NCBI GenBank assembly: GCA_965204925.1
Contig: OZ242021.1
Location: forward strand, 2,046,001-2,110,000
Length of the DNA: 64,000 nucleotides
DNA from: G963663315 sp965204925
GTDB lineage: Bacteria; Pseudomonadota; Gammaproteobacteria; Arenicellales; Poriferihabitantaceae
Direction of reading: 5' to 3'
Shown: positions 8,382-17,418 of the stretch, in pieces
How the letters are laid out: each line of letters begins with the position of its first letter
Numbering within the stretch: position 1 is the stretch's first letter
The notes under the pieces: model-generated
Databases searched by the model: none
Told to the model about the DNA's origin: nothing
The model's input: the letters and a program-made list of their open reading frames with translations, nothing else
Position numbers and translations under genes: made by a program

Positions 8382-10274
8382 ATGAGATTCGATGAAATTT
8401 ATAACTATGCGAGCGCAAACCCGGAAGTGTTCTGGGGCGGGCTTGCGGAAAATGTACACTGGTACAAAAAGTGGGACAAAGTACTGGATGACTCCGGGGC
8501 GCCGTTTTACCGCTGGTTTTCAGGAGGGCTGACCAATGTCTGTTACAATGCGGTTGACCTGCACGTTGAGCAGGGCAGGGGGGAGCAGCCTGCCATCATC
8601 CATGACAGTCCGATCACGGAAAGCCGGCAGAAAATCACGTATCGCGAATTAAGAAGCCGGGTAGCGCGTTTCGCCGCAGTACTGCGCGAGTATGGCGTCG
8701 AATATGGAGATCGGGTCATCGTCTATATGCCGATGATCCCGGAAGCGGCTATCGCCATGCTGGCATGCGCCCGTATTGGAGCCGTTCATTCCGTTGTCTT
8801 TGGCGGCTTTGCCGCCAACGAACTGGCAGTGCGTATTGATGACTGCCAGCCAAAAGTGATCGTGTCCGCTTCCTGCGGGCTGGAGCCGGGGCGCATTGTC
8901 GAGTACAAACCATTGCTGGATCAGGCGATCGCATTGTCCCGACACAAGCCTGCATACTGCATCATCCTGCAGCGTCCCCAGACAAAGGCGTCCATGATCG
9001 ATGGCCGTGACGCAGACTGGCGCGAGGCCGTTGAGAAATCGCAGGGGGTGGATTGTGTTCCCGTATTGGCGACCGACCCGCTTTACATCCTGTACACTTC
9101 GGGTACTACGGGACAGCCCAAGGGGGTCGTGCGCGACACGGGCGGCGGCATTGTCGCGTTGAAATGGTCAATGAAAAACATCTACAACGTCGAACCCGGT
9201 GATGTGTATTGGGCGGCGTCCGATGTGGGCTGGGTGGTCGGGCACTCTTATATTGTCTATGCGCCGTTGTTCCATGGCAACACGACTGTCCTCTACGAGG
9301 GTAAACCCGTGGGAACGCCGGACGCCGGGGCTTTCTGGCGGGTGGTTTGCGAGCACAACGTCAAGGTCCTGTTCACCGCGCCGACCGCCCTGCGCGCGAT
9401 CCGCAAGGAAGATCCCAATGGCGATCATATCGGTAACTATGATATTTCCTGTTTGCAGTCGTTGTTTCTGGCCGGTGAGCGTACCGACCCGGACACCCTC
9501 AACTGGGCGCAGGATAAGCTGGGAGTCCCGGTTATCGATCACTGGTGGCAAACCGAAACCGGATGGTCGATTTGCGCGAATTGTCTGGGGCTGGAGCCGC
9601 TCGCGGTCAAGGAAGGCTCGGCCGCTCGCCCGGTGCCCGGCTGGCGGTTGAAGACGCTGGATGAAAACGGCAAGGAAGCCGGTGCAGAAGAGATTGGTTC
9701 ACTGGTGGCTGAATTGCCGTTGCCGCCCGGTACTTTCCCTACTCTATGGAATGCGCGGCAACGATATCTGGACTCTTATCTGGCCGCTTTCGAGGGCTAT
9801 TATGAAACCGGGGATGCAGGTTATATTGATAAGGACGGTTATGTCTATGTGATGTCGCGCACTGATGATGTGATCAATGTCGCGGGGCATCGGCTGTCTA
9901 CCGGAGCGATAGAGGAAGTATTGGCGGGACATCCGGATGTGGCCGAGTGTGCAGTAATCGGTGTGCGGGACGACCTGAAGGGTGAATTGCCTCTCGGTTG
10001 CGTAGTTCTCAGTTCCGGGGTGGAGCGCGACAATGAGGATATTGTGCGCGAATGTATCCAGCTTGTGCGCGATAAAATTGGTCCGGTTGCCGCATTCAAA
10101 CTGGTCACCGTAGTGCAGCGATTGCCGAAAACGAGATCCGGTAAAATCCTGCGCGGCGCCATGAAGAAAATCGCCGACAGCTCTCCCTGGAAAATGCCGG
10201 CCACCATTGATGATCCGGCCATACTGGGCGAAATCACGCAGGACCTGCAAGCGCTGGGATACGCGCAAGGCTGA
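8382..10274 (+). CDS. prpE: Propionate/acetate-CoA ligase (PrpE-like)
   Basis: 630 residues, matching PrpE length. An ANL-family adenylating enzyme that converts propionate or acetate with ATP and CoA into the acyl-CoA. Visible motifs: LYTSGTTGQPKG (about 236-247, phosphate loop), HWWQTETGWS (about 388), the Gly-Asp hinge YYETGDAGYIDKDG and the catalytic Lys in TRSGKILRG (about 585). The motif VVFGGFAANELA and the GGL.N.CYNAVD N-terminus point to the propionyl-CoA synthetase branch rather than Acs, but substrate range overlaps. The open frame begins further left at 8187; the ATG at 8382 starts the conserved N-terminus. gshB follows after 15 nt. Confidence 0.88.
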   Translation: MRFDEIYNYASANPEVFWGGLAENVHWYKKWDKVLDDSGAPFYRWFSGGLTNVCYNAVDLHVEQGRGEQPAIIHDSPITESRQKITYRELRSRVARFAAVLREYGVEYGDRVIVYMPMIPEAAIAMLACARIGAVHSVVFGGFAANELAVRIDDCQPKVIVSASCGLEPGRIVEYKPLLDQAIALSRHKPAYCIILQRPQTKASMIDGRDADWREAVEKSQGVDCVPVLATDPLYILYTSGTTGQPKGVVRDTGGGIVALKWSMKNIYNVEPGDVYWAASDVGWVVGHSYIVYAPLFHGNTTVLYEGKPVGTPDAGAFWRVVCEHNVKVLFTAPTALRAIRKEDPNGDHIGNYDISCLQSLFLAGERTDPDTLNWAQDKLGVPVIDHWWQTETGWSICANCLGLEPLAVKEGSAARPVPGWRLKTLDENGKEAGAEEIGSLVAELPLPPGTFPTLWNARQRYLDSYLAAFEGYYETGDAGYIDKDGYVYVMSRTDDVINVAGHRLSTGAIEEVLAGHPDVAECAVIGVRDDLKGELPLGCVVLSSGVERDNEDIVRECIQLVRDKIGPVAAFKLVTVVQRLPKTRSGKILRGAMKKIADSSPWKMPATIDDPAILGEITQDLQALGYAQG

Positions 10275-10289
10275 AATGTGGGCCAAGAC

Positions 10290-11210
10290 ATGAAGCACGC
10301 CTTTATCATGGACCCGCTGGAGTCCATAAAACCCTGGAAAGATACCAGTTACTTCCTGATGCTGGCCTGCTGCGAACTGGGTCATCGGGTCTGTCATCTG
10401 GAACAGCGGCAACTCTGGCTGGATCACCGGAATCTGAAAGCGACCGTGACCTGGGTAGATGTACTTGACGATATGGAACAACCCTTTACGGTTTCAGGGC
10501 AGGAATCCGTCCTGTTGTCGGAGATGGACGCGGTCTGGGTCAGAACCGATCCTCCGTTCGACCGCAGGTATTTCTATACGACGCTGATGCTGGACTATCT
10601 GCCGGCCGCTACCCGGGTATTGAACCGGCCTGAAGGGATACGGAACTGGAATGAGAAATTGGCGGCGCTGCATTTTCCCGATTTCACTCCGCCTACCCGC
10701 GTGACTGCCGAGGTCGATGTGATCCAGGCCATGGCCGCAGAGTTTGGCAGGGTGGCGGTTAAGCCGATAGATGGTTTTGGCGGCAAGGGAATCACGTTTT
10801 ACGAGCACGGAGGAGACCCCTCGCAAATACTGGAAGCAACCCATGCCGGCAGGCATTGGGTCATCGCACAGCGGTATTTGCCGGCGGCGGCGGACGGGGA
10901 TAAAAGGATTCTGTTGCTCAACGGCGAACCCCTGGGCGCGATCCTGCGAGTTCATGCGGAAGGGGTCGAACTGAACAACATGGACGCAGGCGGAACCGCG
11001 AACCCGGCAAGGCTGGATGCCCGTGATCTGGAAATCTGCGCGGCGCTTGCATCCGGTCTGGTCGAACAGGGGATATTTCTTGCCGGAATAGACATCATCG
11101 GCGGCCAGCTGATCGAGGTGAATGTGACCAGCCCCACCGGGCTGCAGGAAATGAGCCGATTCGACCGGATTGGTTATCATCATCAAATAATCGCGGCGCT
11201 GGAAAAATGA
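10290..11210 (+). CDS. gshB: Glutathione synthetase
   Basis: 306 residues. Joins gamma-glutamylcysteine and glycine with ATP to make glutathione. It has the GshB layout: N-terminal MKHAFIMDPLESI, the MDAVWVRTDPPFD block, the ATP-grasp domain with VAVKPIDGFGGKGITF and YLPAAADGDKRILLLNGEP, and the C-terminal GIDIIGGQLIEVNVTSPTG. The ATG at 10290 matches the conserved start; a GTG at 10278 is possible but adds four non-conserved residues. Its stop overlaps the gmhA-like start (ATGA). No gshA is in the window. A 5-oxoprolinase gene lies 0.7 kb downstream, linking synthesis and turnover of gamma-glutamyl compounds. Confidence 0.93.
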   Translation: MKHAFIMDPLESIKPWKDTSYFLMLACCELGHRVCHLEQRQLWLDHRNLKATVTWVDVLDDMEQPFTVSGQESVLLSEMDAVWVRTDPPFDRRYFYTTLMLDYLPAATRVLNRPEGIRNWNEKLAALHFPDFTPPTRVTAEVDVIQAMAAEFGRVAVKPIDGFGGKGITFYEHGGDPSQILEATHAGRHWVIAQRYLPAAADGDKRILLLNGEPLGAILRVHAEGVELNNMDAGGTANPARLDARDLEICAALASGLVEQGIFLAGIDIIGGQLIEVNVTSPTGLQEMSRFDRIGYHHQIIAALEK

Positions 11211-11824
11211 AGGTTGAAAAAATGGAGTCGCCGGAGATGAGGGCTGCGGTATTGGCTTCACTGAACGAATCGAAAAGCGCCCTGAAAAACTTTCTGTGTG
11301 ATCGTGGCAAGGTTGCGTCCGTGGTACGGGGCGCCGACCTGCTCATTTGTTCGTTGAGAAAGGGCAACGCGATTTACAGTTGCGGAAACGGGGGTTCGAT
11401 GTCCGATGCCATGCACTTTGCGGAAGAGTTGACCGGACGCTACCGCAACGACCGCCCCGGCTTGCCGGCCACCGCCATCAGCGACCCCGGACATTTGTCC
11501 TGTGTCGCCAATGATTACGGTTATGAACAGGTGTTTTCGCGTTATCTTGAAGCCCGCGCGAAATCGGGAGATGCACTGCTTGCGATCAGTACCAGCGGGC
11601 GGAGCGCCAATGTGATCCGGGCCGCCAAATTTGCCCGTTCCGCTGATATGGCGGTCGTCAGTCTGACTGGCCCGGAAAATTCTCCCCTGGGGCGGCTGGC
11701 CACGGTCGATATCCCTGCCCTTGACTATCCGTATGCGGACAAAATCCAGGAACTGCACATCAAGATACTGCACATCCTGATCGAGTTGATAGAGCGCTCG
11801 TTCTTCCCTGAAAATTATCCATAG
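11207..11824 (+). CDS. gmhA: Phosphoheptose isomerase (SIS domain)
   Basis: 205 residues of the SIS family. Interconverts sedoheptulose 7-phosphate and D-glycero-D-manno-heptose 7-phosphate, the first step to LPS core heptose. Motifs: YSCGNGGSMSDAMHFAEEL (about 58-76), NDYGYEQVFSRYLE, LLAISTSGRSANVIRAAK (about 124-141), and IQELHIKILHILIELIE near the C-terminus with the active-site His. Slightly longer than E. coli GmhA (192). Translationally coupled to gshB by a 4-nt overlap. DiaA, a DnaA-binding relative, is an alternative for SIS proteins, but the LTGRYRNDRPGLPA stretch favours GmhA. Confidence 0.87.
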   Translation: MKVEKMESPEMRAAVLASLNESKSALKNFLCDRGKVASVVRGADLLICSLRKGNAIYSCGNGGSMSDAMHFAEELTGRYRNDRPGLPATAISDPGHLSCVANDYGYEQVFSRYLEARAKSGDALLAISTSGRSANVIRAAKFARSADMAVVSLTGPENSPLGRLATVDIPALDYPYADKIQELHIKILHILIELIERSFFPENYP

Positions 11825-11870
11825 CCGCCTTGGGTAATCATCATACGGCGCCTTTCGCTCAGCAACACCC

Positions 11871-14800
11871 ATGAAAAACGGCCTGTTTTTGGAAACGGTT
11901 ACATCGTCCGATTCCGACAAGTGGGAATTCTGGATTGACCGGGGCGGCACATTTACCGATATTGTCGCACGGCAACCTGACGGGCATGTTGTTACGCATA
12001 AATTGTTGTCGGAGAATCCCGGGCAGTATCATGATGCAGCGATTCAGGGTATACGGGAGATTCTGGGGTTGGACTCTTCCGACAAACTGGATACCAGCCG
12101 CATTGCGGCCGTCAAGATGGGGACAACGGTCGCGACCAATGCCCTGCTGGAGAGACAGGGGGAGGACACACTGCTGGTTACCACCCGCGGATTCAGGGAT
12201 CAGTTGCGGATTGGCTACCAGACTCGCCCTGATCTGTTTGCGTTGAATATCCGGTTACCGGAAATGCTGTATTGCGACATCCTGGAAGTCGAAGAACGCA
12301 TGGATGCCCATGGCAAGGTTCTGGTCGAATTGGACCGGGAGCGCGCGCGCGTGGATTTACAGCGATATTTCGACCAGGGTTTGCGCTGTGTTGCGATCGT
12401 GCTGATGCACGGATACCGCTATCACCAACATGAGCTGGCTTTGCAGAAGCTGGCGCAGGAAATCGGGTACACCCAGATCTCCGTCAGTCACCGGGTCAGC
12501 CCCCTGATGAAGTTTGTACCACGCGGTGATACGACCGTGGTGGATGCGTATCTGTCCCCGATTCTGCGGCGTTATGTCGATCAGGTCGAGGCGGAACTGG
12601 AGGGATTTGAGCGTCACAACGGCAAGCTCATGTTCATGCAATCCAACGGCGGGCTGACCGATGCCGGATTTTTTCAGGGAAAAGACGCCATTCTTTCGGG
12701 ACCGGCGGGCGGTGTAGTCGGTATGGCGCGGGTTAGCGAGGCGGCTCACAGGAGCAAGGTGATCGGTTTCGATATGGGCGGCACCTCTACCGATGTCAGT
12801 CACTATAACGGAGAATTCGAGAAAGCCTTTGAAACCGGTGTCGCGGGCGTGCGATTACGCGCCCCGATGATGCTGATTCATACCGTGGCTGCCGGAGGAG
12901 GTTCAATCCTGCATTTTGACGGGGCGCGTTTCCAGGCAGGTCCTGATTCTGCGGGCGCCAGGCCGGGGCCGGCCTGCTACCGTAACGGCGGTCCTTTGGC
13001 GATTACCGATTGCAACGTCATGGTCGGCAAGTTGCAGCCCGATCTGTTTCCCAATGTGTTTGGCGAAGGTACGGATCTACCGCTTGACGCGGGGCTGGTA
13101 CGGCATGAATTCAAACGGTTGGCAGCGCGCATCAGGCAGGATACGGGGGACCAACGCAGCCCGGAAGCGGTGGCGGCCGGATTCCTGTCGATAGCGGTGG
13201 AAAACATGGCCAATGCGATCAAGAAAATCTCTGTGCAACGGGGATATGACGTATCCGACTACACGCTGTGTTGTTTTGGCGGCGCGGCGGGTCAACATGC
13301 CTGTTTGGTGGCGGATGCCCTGGCCATGAAGACCATACTGGTGCACCCGTTCGCCGGAGTTTTGTCCGCTTATGGCATGGGCCTGGCGGATACGGTGGCA
13401 GACCGGCAGCAGGCGGTTGAGGCCGTACTGGAGCAGGCGTTGATCGGGGATTTGGACGAGCGCCTGGATCAATTACAAAACAGTGGTATTGAGGAACTGA
13501 AACAGCAAGGCGACCCCTGCGTCAGCCTGTCATTCAACCGGTTACTGCATATTCGCTACCAGGGTTCGGATACGGCCCTGGTTGTATCTCATGGCGACCC
13601 GGATCAGGTACGGGCGCGATTTGAGCGAGTTCACCGGATGCGTTTCGGGTTTGTTTCGACAGACAAGCCATTGATCGTAGAGTCGATTCAGGTGGAAGTG
13701 GTATCCGCGGCCAGACCGTCAAAAATTGAAAATTCGACTAACTCAGGGCATGACTCACAGGCGCTCGCAAAACCGGACGCGACCCGGAAATGCTATATGG
13801 AGGATAAATGGGTCGATACGCCGTTTTATCAGCGAACTTCGCTGATTACCGGGCAGGCGGTGTACGGACCGGCGGTAGTACTGGATTCGACTGCAACCAT
13901 CGTGGTTGAGCCGGGTTGGCGGGCTGTGTTGCAAGCAGACAACAATCTGGTTCTCACGCGCTACCGGCAGCGAGCGGCAACCAGGGCCGTTGGTACGCAA
14001 GTAGACCCGGTTATGCTGGAAATATTCAACAATCTGTTCATGTCAATCGCGGAACAGATGGGTTTTGTGCTGGAAAACACGGCGGTATCGGTGAATATCA
14101 AGGAACGGCTGGATTTTTCCTGCGCTATTTTTGATGCGCAGGGGGCGCTGGTTGCCAATGCCCCCCACATGCCGGTGCATCTCGGCTCCATGGGAGAAAG
14201 CATCAAGACGGTCATACGTGAAAGGGCAGGGCGTATTCTTCCCGGGGACGCTTATATATTGAACGCGCCCTACAATGGCGGGACACATTTACCGGACGTG
14301 ACGGTCATCAAGCCCGTGTTTGCCGAAAAGGAACGGATTCTGTTTTATGTCGCTTCACGCGGGCATCACGCCGACATAGGCGGCAAAACTCCCGGCTCAG
14401 CGCCGGCGGATTCGACCAGCATCGAGCAGGAAGGGGTGGTCATAGACAATGTGAAACTGGTCGAAAACGACCTTTTCCTGGAAAAGGAGATATACGACTT
14501 GCTGACCCGCGGCGCCTGGCCTGCCCGTAATCCGCAAATGAACATCGCGGATTTCAAGGCGCAACTGGCGGCTTGTGAGAAAGGGGTCAGAGAGCTGCTC
14601 AGGATGACCGCACACTATGGTATCGACACGGTTCACGCCTATATGAAACATGTCCAGGACAATGCGGAGGAGTCTGTGCGCCGTCTGCTCGGCGCCATGG
14701 AAGACGGAGAATTTACCTGTAAAATGGATGACGGCCACCAGATTTCGGTGCAAATCAAAGTGGACCGGGCAGACCGCAAGGCAGTAGTGGATTTCACCGG

Positions 14801-15542
14801 AACCAGCGCCCGGCATCCGGGTAATTTCAATGCGCCAACCGCGGTAGTACGCGCTGCCGTGCTCTATGTTTTCCGCTGCCTGGTGGATGACCCCATTCCG
14901 TTGAACGAAGGCTGTCTGAAACCGATGGAGATCATTATTCCCGATGATTCAATGATCAATCCCCGCTATCCGGCTGCGGTAATTGCGGGCAATGTCGAGA
15001 CTTCACAATATCTCGTCGATACCTTGCTGGGGGCCGTGAAAGCGGTTGCCGCGGCCCAGGGCACGATGAATAATTTTATCTGGGGCAATGAGCGTTACCA
15101 GTATTATGAAACCATCTGCGGCGGCGCCGGCGCCGGCGAGGGCTATCACGGAGCCGATGCCGTGCACACGCACATGACCAACTCCAGATTAACCGATCCA
15201 GAAGTACTGGAATGGAGATTTCCGGTCATCCTGGAGTCATTTGCAATCCGTACGGGTTCCGGCGGCAAGGGAAAGTACAACGGCGGTGACGGAGTGATCA
15301 GGAAAGTGCGGTTTCTGGAAAGCGTGGTTGCCAATATCATTTCCGGCCACAGGAAAGTGCCTCCCTATGGATTGCATGGAGGTCAGCCCGGCAAGACCGG
15401 ATCAAACCGTGTAATTCGCGCCGATGGCTCACAAATCGTGCTTGGCGGAACAGATCGGATCGACCTGATGCCGGGAGACAGGGTAGTTATCGAAACTCCG
15501 GGAGGGGGAGGGTACGGAGCTCGGGCGATAGGGGAGGAGTGA
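11871..15542 (+). CDS. 5-oxoprolinase, ATP-hydrolysing (HyuA-HyuB fusion)
   Basis: A single 1223-residue polypeptide, the size of eukaryotic-type OPLAH. Opens 5-oxoproline (pyroglutamate) to glutamate with ATP, a step of the gamma-glutamyl cycle. The N-terminal half is HyuA-like: RGGTFTDIVAR near residue 24, and an actin-like ATPase motif VIGFDMGGTSTDVS near 299. The C-terminal half is HyuB-like from about residue 700 (DPVMLEIFNNLFMSIAEQMG, then NAPYNGGTHLPDVT) to the glycine-rich end PGGGGYGAR. Separate hyuA/hyuB genes would imply a hydantoinase; the fusion and length favour oxoprolinase. It follows gmhA by 46 nt and is probably part of the prpE-gshB-gmhA transcript. Confidence 0.88.
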   Translation: MKNGLFLETVTSSDSDKWEFWIDRGGTFTDIVARQPDGHVVTHKLLSENPGQYHDAAIQGIREILGLDSSDKLDTSRIAAVKMGTTVATNALLERQGEDTLLVTTRGFRDQLRIGYQTRPDLFALNIRLPEMLYCDILEVEERMDAHGKVLVELDRERARVDLQRYFDQGLRCVAIVLMHGYRYHQHELALQKLAQEIGYTQISVSHRVSPLMKFVPRGDTTVVDAYLSPILRRYVDQVEAELEGFERHNGKLMFMQSNGGLTDAGFFQGKDAILSGPAGGVVGMARVSEAAHRSKVIGFDMGGTSTDVSHYNGEFEKAFETGVAGVRLRAPMMLIHTVAAGGGSILHFDGARFQAGPDSAGARPGPACYRNGGPLAITDCNVMVGKLQPDLFPNVFGEGTDLPLDAGLVRHEFKRLAARIRQDTGDQRSPEAVAAGFLSIAVENMANAIKKISVQRGYDVSDYTLCCFGGAAGQHACLVADALAMKTILVHPFAGVLSAYGMGLADTVADRQQAVEAVLEQALIGDLDERLDQLQNSGIEELKQQGDPCVSLSFNRLLHIRYQGSDTALVVSHGDPDQVRARFERVHRMRFGFVSTDKPLIVESIQVEVVSAARPSKIENSTNSGHDSQALAKPDATRKCYMEDKWVDTPFYQRTSLITGQAVYGPAVVLDSTATIVVEPGWRAVLQADNNLVLTRYRQRAATRAVGTQVDPVMLEIFNNLFMSIAEQMGFVLENTAVSVNIKERLDFSCAIFDAQGALVANAPHMPVHLGSMGESIKTVIRERAGRILPGDAYILNAPYNGGTHLPDVTVIKPVFAEKERILFYVASRGHHADIGGKTPGSAPADSTSIEQEGVVIDNVKLVENDLFLEKEIYDLLTRGAWPARNPQMNIADFKAQLAACEKGVRELLRMTAHYGIDTVHAYMKHVQDNAEESVRRLLGAMEDGEFTCKMDDGHQISVQIKVDRADRKAVVDFTGTSARHPGNFNAPTAVVRAAVLYVFRCLVDDPIPLNEGCLKPMEIIIPDDSMINPRYPAAVIAGNVETSQYLVDTLLGAVKAVAAAQGTMNNFIWGNERYQYYETICGGAGAGEGYHGADAVHTHMTNSRLTDPEVLEWRFPVILESFAIRTGSGGKGKYNGGDGVIRKVRFLESVVANIISGHRKVPPYGLHGGQPGKTGSNRVIRADGSQIVLGGTDRIDLMPGDRVVIETPGGGGYGARAIGEE

Positions 15543-15771
15543 GAAGCGGGCGGGCATGGGGAGACATCCCTGCCGCATAACTCTGACCGTAGTGGAGCAT
15601 GGAAGCGTTGCCGGTATCGTTGATCACGGATTGTGGTTTCTATAGCGCGGTAATCCATGCTGTAGTAACATACCGTGTGAAGTGCCATATATCAGAAATA
15701 ATCCAATAGTAAAATTACACAGGTACATTCTGTAAAGTACACTATTTTCAGTGGCTTTTTCAAGGGATAAC
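15543..15771. other. Intergenic stretch between oxoprolinase and IS copy A
   Basis: About 230 bp with no convincing ORF. The right half (about 15680-15771) becomes AT-rich. Before the IS inserted, this segment lay directly upstream of the binding-protein gene that now starts at 17419, so the promoter of that gene was probably here. I could not assign -35/-10 elements with confidence. Confidence 0.5.
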
Positions 15772-15780
15772 ATATTTTCT
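15772..15780. repeat. Target site duplication of IS copy A, left
   Basis: ATATTTTCT, repeated directly at 17395-17403 on the other side of the element. A perfect 9-bp duplication shows insertion by standard transposition at this site. Confidence 0.93.
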
Positions 15781-17394
15781 CAGCAATTCCCGCTAAGGAC
15801 ATCCCCACATGGATTCGGCGGGATTTTCGGATGCAAACGCAGGCGTTAAGGGTATGCGGACAAGGCCACCCCTCCGGCGGATTGCCGGATCGGCGGTTGG
15901 CCATGGGTTTTCCTGAAGAACCGGCCTTTCACACACTCGGTCACGGCACCGGGTCAGGATGTGTCGAAGGGCTCCAGCTCAGGCTTGCGGTGCCCGAACG
16001 CGATACCCCGGTACAGCGTCTCCCAGTCCGCAACGTGGAATCCCGAGAACAGCCCGCGCAGCCGCTCCCACAGGGACCTCAAACTGCCCGCCTTGGCGCG
16101 CGCGGCGCGGAACAGCGAGCAGCGCCGTTGCTGCACCTGATCCATGAGGAACGCCAACATCATCAGGTGGGCGAACACCGTCGCCAGATGTTGCCGGCCG
16201 TGACCGAAATTGTGTTCAAAGCCGTAGCCTTGGTTCTTCAGGGTATTGAATGTTTCATTCTCGATGCGCCAGCGAGCACGTCCCGCCCGCATCAGTTCGT
16301 ATGCGTTGGATTCCGTGACTTCCAGGTCCGTGACCCAGGAGAAATGCAGTATCCGACCGTCCGCGCGGGTCTCCTGGCATTCCAGGAAGTTCACCTCCAA
16401 ATCGAAATTCGCGTCATTCAACGGCACGCCGTTCAGGAATCGGAAGCGGAAGCGGGCGCCGTCCTTCTCCATCTCCACGCTACGGGTCGCCGCCGTGACG
16501 CCCACCCAGTGGAACAGTTCCCCATGATCTCCCGGCTTCACCCCCAGCACATATCGCATATCCAGTTCCTCCAGCAGCCGGATGTGCGGGCCGTTCGAGG
16601 CCAGCGCATCTTCCACCACCAGCAACTTCAGGCGCCGATGCTCCCGCCGCGCGTCCCGCAACAGCCGCCTGGCGGCATTGCGTTCGCAATCGTTCTTGCG
16701 CGACCCGTCTGCCCGCAGGAGCGGCTCCGGGGCGAGCGGAAATACCTCCCGGTGTTGCGGGTGAACCAGCACCGCCGCCAGCATCTGGTGGTACCAGGTC
16801 GTGCTGCCATCGCGGTGATGCTTCTCGCAGCAGCGCTCACAATGCACCTTCTTCGATGAGAAATACCCGGTGCCGTCTACCGACAGCAGATGGTGACCCA
16901 ACCAGGTGAAACCCTCCAAACCCTTGCCCCGTTGCAAAGCGGCAAACACGCTCTTGAAAACACGGCGGAGCGAGCGCGGGTCTACCAGATCCAGACGCTC
17001 ACGCATGGCCGTATCCGATGGCGCGCGAACCACCCCGTACAGGTTTTTGAGGTTCGACCGGATACGGTCCTCGTCGCGCGCATCCTTTTCAAAGCTCAGC
17101 AGCGACGGGTACTTCAGGCTGAACATCGCCAAAGCCGACATCAGGCAGTCCGTCAGACCCAGGCCACGGCTTGCTACGGGGTCTTCGATGCGATCGAAAT
17201 CCCCACGCACCAGCCGCAGGAGGCCCGGCGCGCTGAGGGTCTTGCGAAACAGGGTCCTGGGCATGGTATCCTCCGACTATGAAGAAACGGCCCTTATTCT
17301 ACCGCTTTTCCATGAAAAATCTGCGAAAAGATTGTCTAATAACCCCCTGAAACCCCCGAATTTACTGGCTTCCCGGATTTAGCGGGAATTGCTG
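15781..17394 (-). mobile_element. IS4-like insertion sequence, copy A (1614 bp)
   Basis: Bounded by perfect 16-bp inverted repeats CAGCAATTCCCGCTAA (15781-15796, complement at 17379-17394). A 9-bp target duplication ATATTTTCT flanks it at 15772-15780 and 17395-17403. One transposase gene is on the minus strand. Nearly identical to copy B at 26346-27959, of the same length. It landed 24 nt before the start of the downstream binding-protein gene. Confidence 0.95.
15954..17264 (-). CDS. IS4-like DDE transposase (copy A)
   Basis: 436 residues. Catalytic DDE residues can be placed: LLSVDGTGYF (first Asp, about residue 129), LLVVEDALASNG (second Asp, about 218) and WRIENETFNTLKNQGY with the Arg-x2-Glu-x6-Lys pattern of IS4-type enzymes (about 333-348). 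CERC and similar cysteines near 142-145 may form a zinc knuckle. Differs from the copy B protein at two positions I can see (Ala instead of Gly in MLAAVLVHPQ; Arg instead of Cys in QQRRCSLF). Intact and presumably active. The long plus-strand open frame over the same DNA is a shadow. Confidence 0.92.
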   Translation of the reverse strand: MPRTLFRKTLSAPGLLRLVRGDFDRIEDPVASRGLGLTDCLMSALAMFSLKYPSLLSFEKDARDEDRIRSNLKNLYGVVRAPSDTAMRERLDLVDPRSLRRVFKSVFAALQRGKGLEGFTWLGHHLLSVDGTGYFSSKKVHCERCCEKHHRDGSTTWYHQMLAAVLVHPQHREVFPLAPEPLLRADGSRKNDCERNAARRLLRDARREHRRLKLLVVEDALASNGPHIRLLEELDMRYVLGVKPGDHGELFHWVGVTAATRSVEMEKDGARFRFRFLNGVPLNDANFDLEVNFLECQETRADGRILHFSWVTDLEVTESNAYELMRAGRARWRIENETFNTLKNQGYGFEHNFGHGRQHLATVFAHLMMLAFLMDQVQQRRCSLFRAARAKAGSLRSLWERLRGLFSGFHVADWETLYRGIAFGHRKPELEPFDTS

Positions 17395-17418
17395 ATATTT
17401 TCTTATGAGGCGAGTGAA

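Noticed and set aside
15831..16859. 342-codon plus-strand open frame across IS copy A (and its mirror on the minus strand at 26881-28089)
   Set aside because: Antisense shadow of the transposase; no recognisable domain and the opposite strand is clearly coding.
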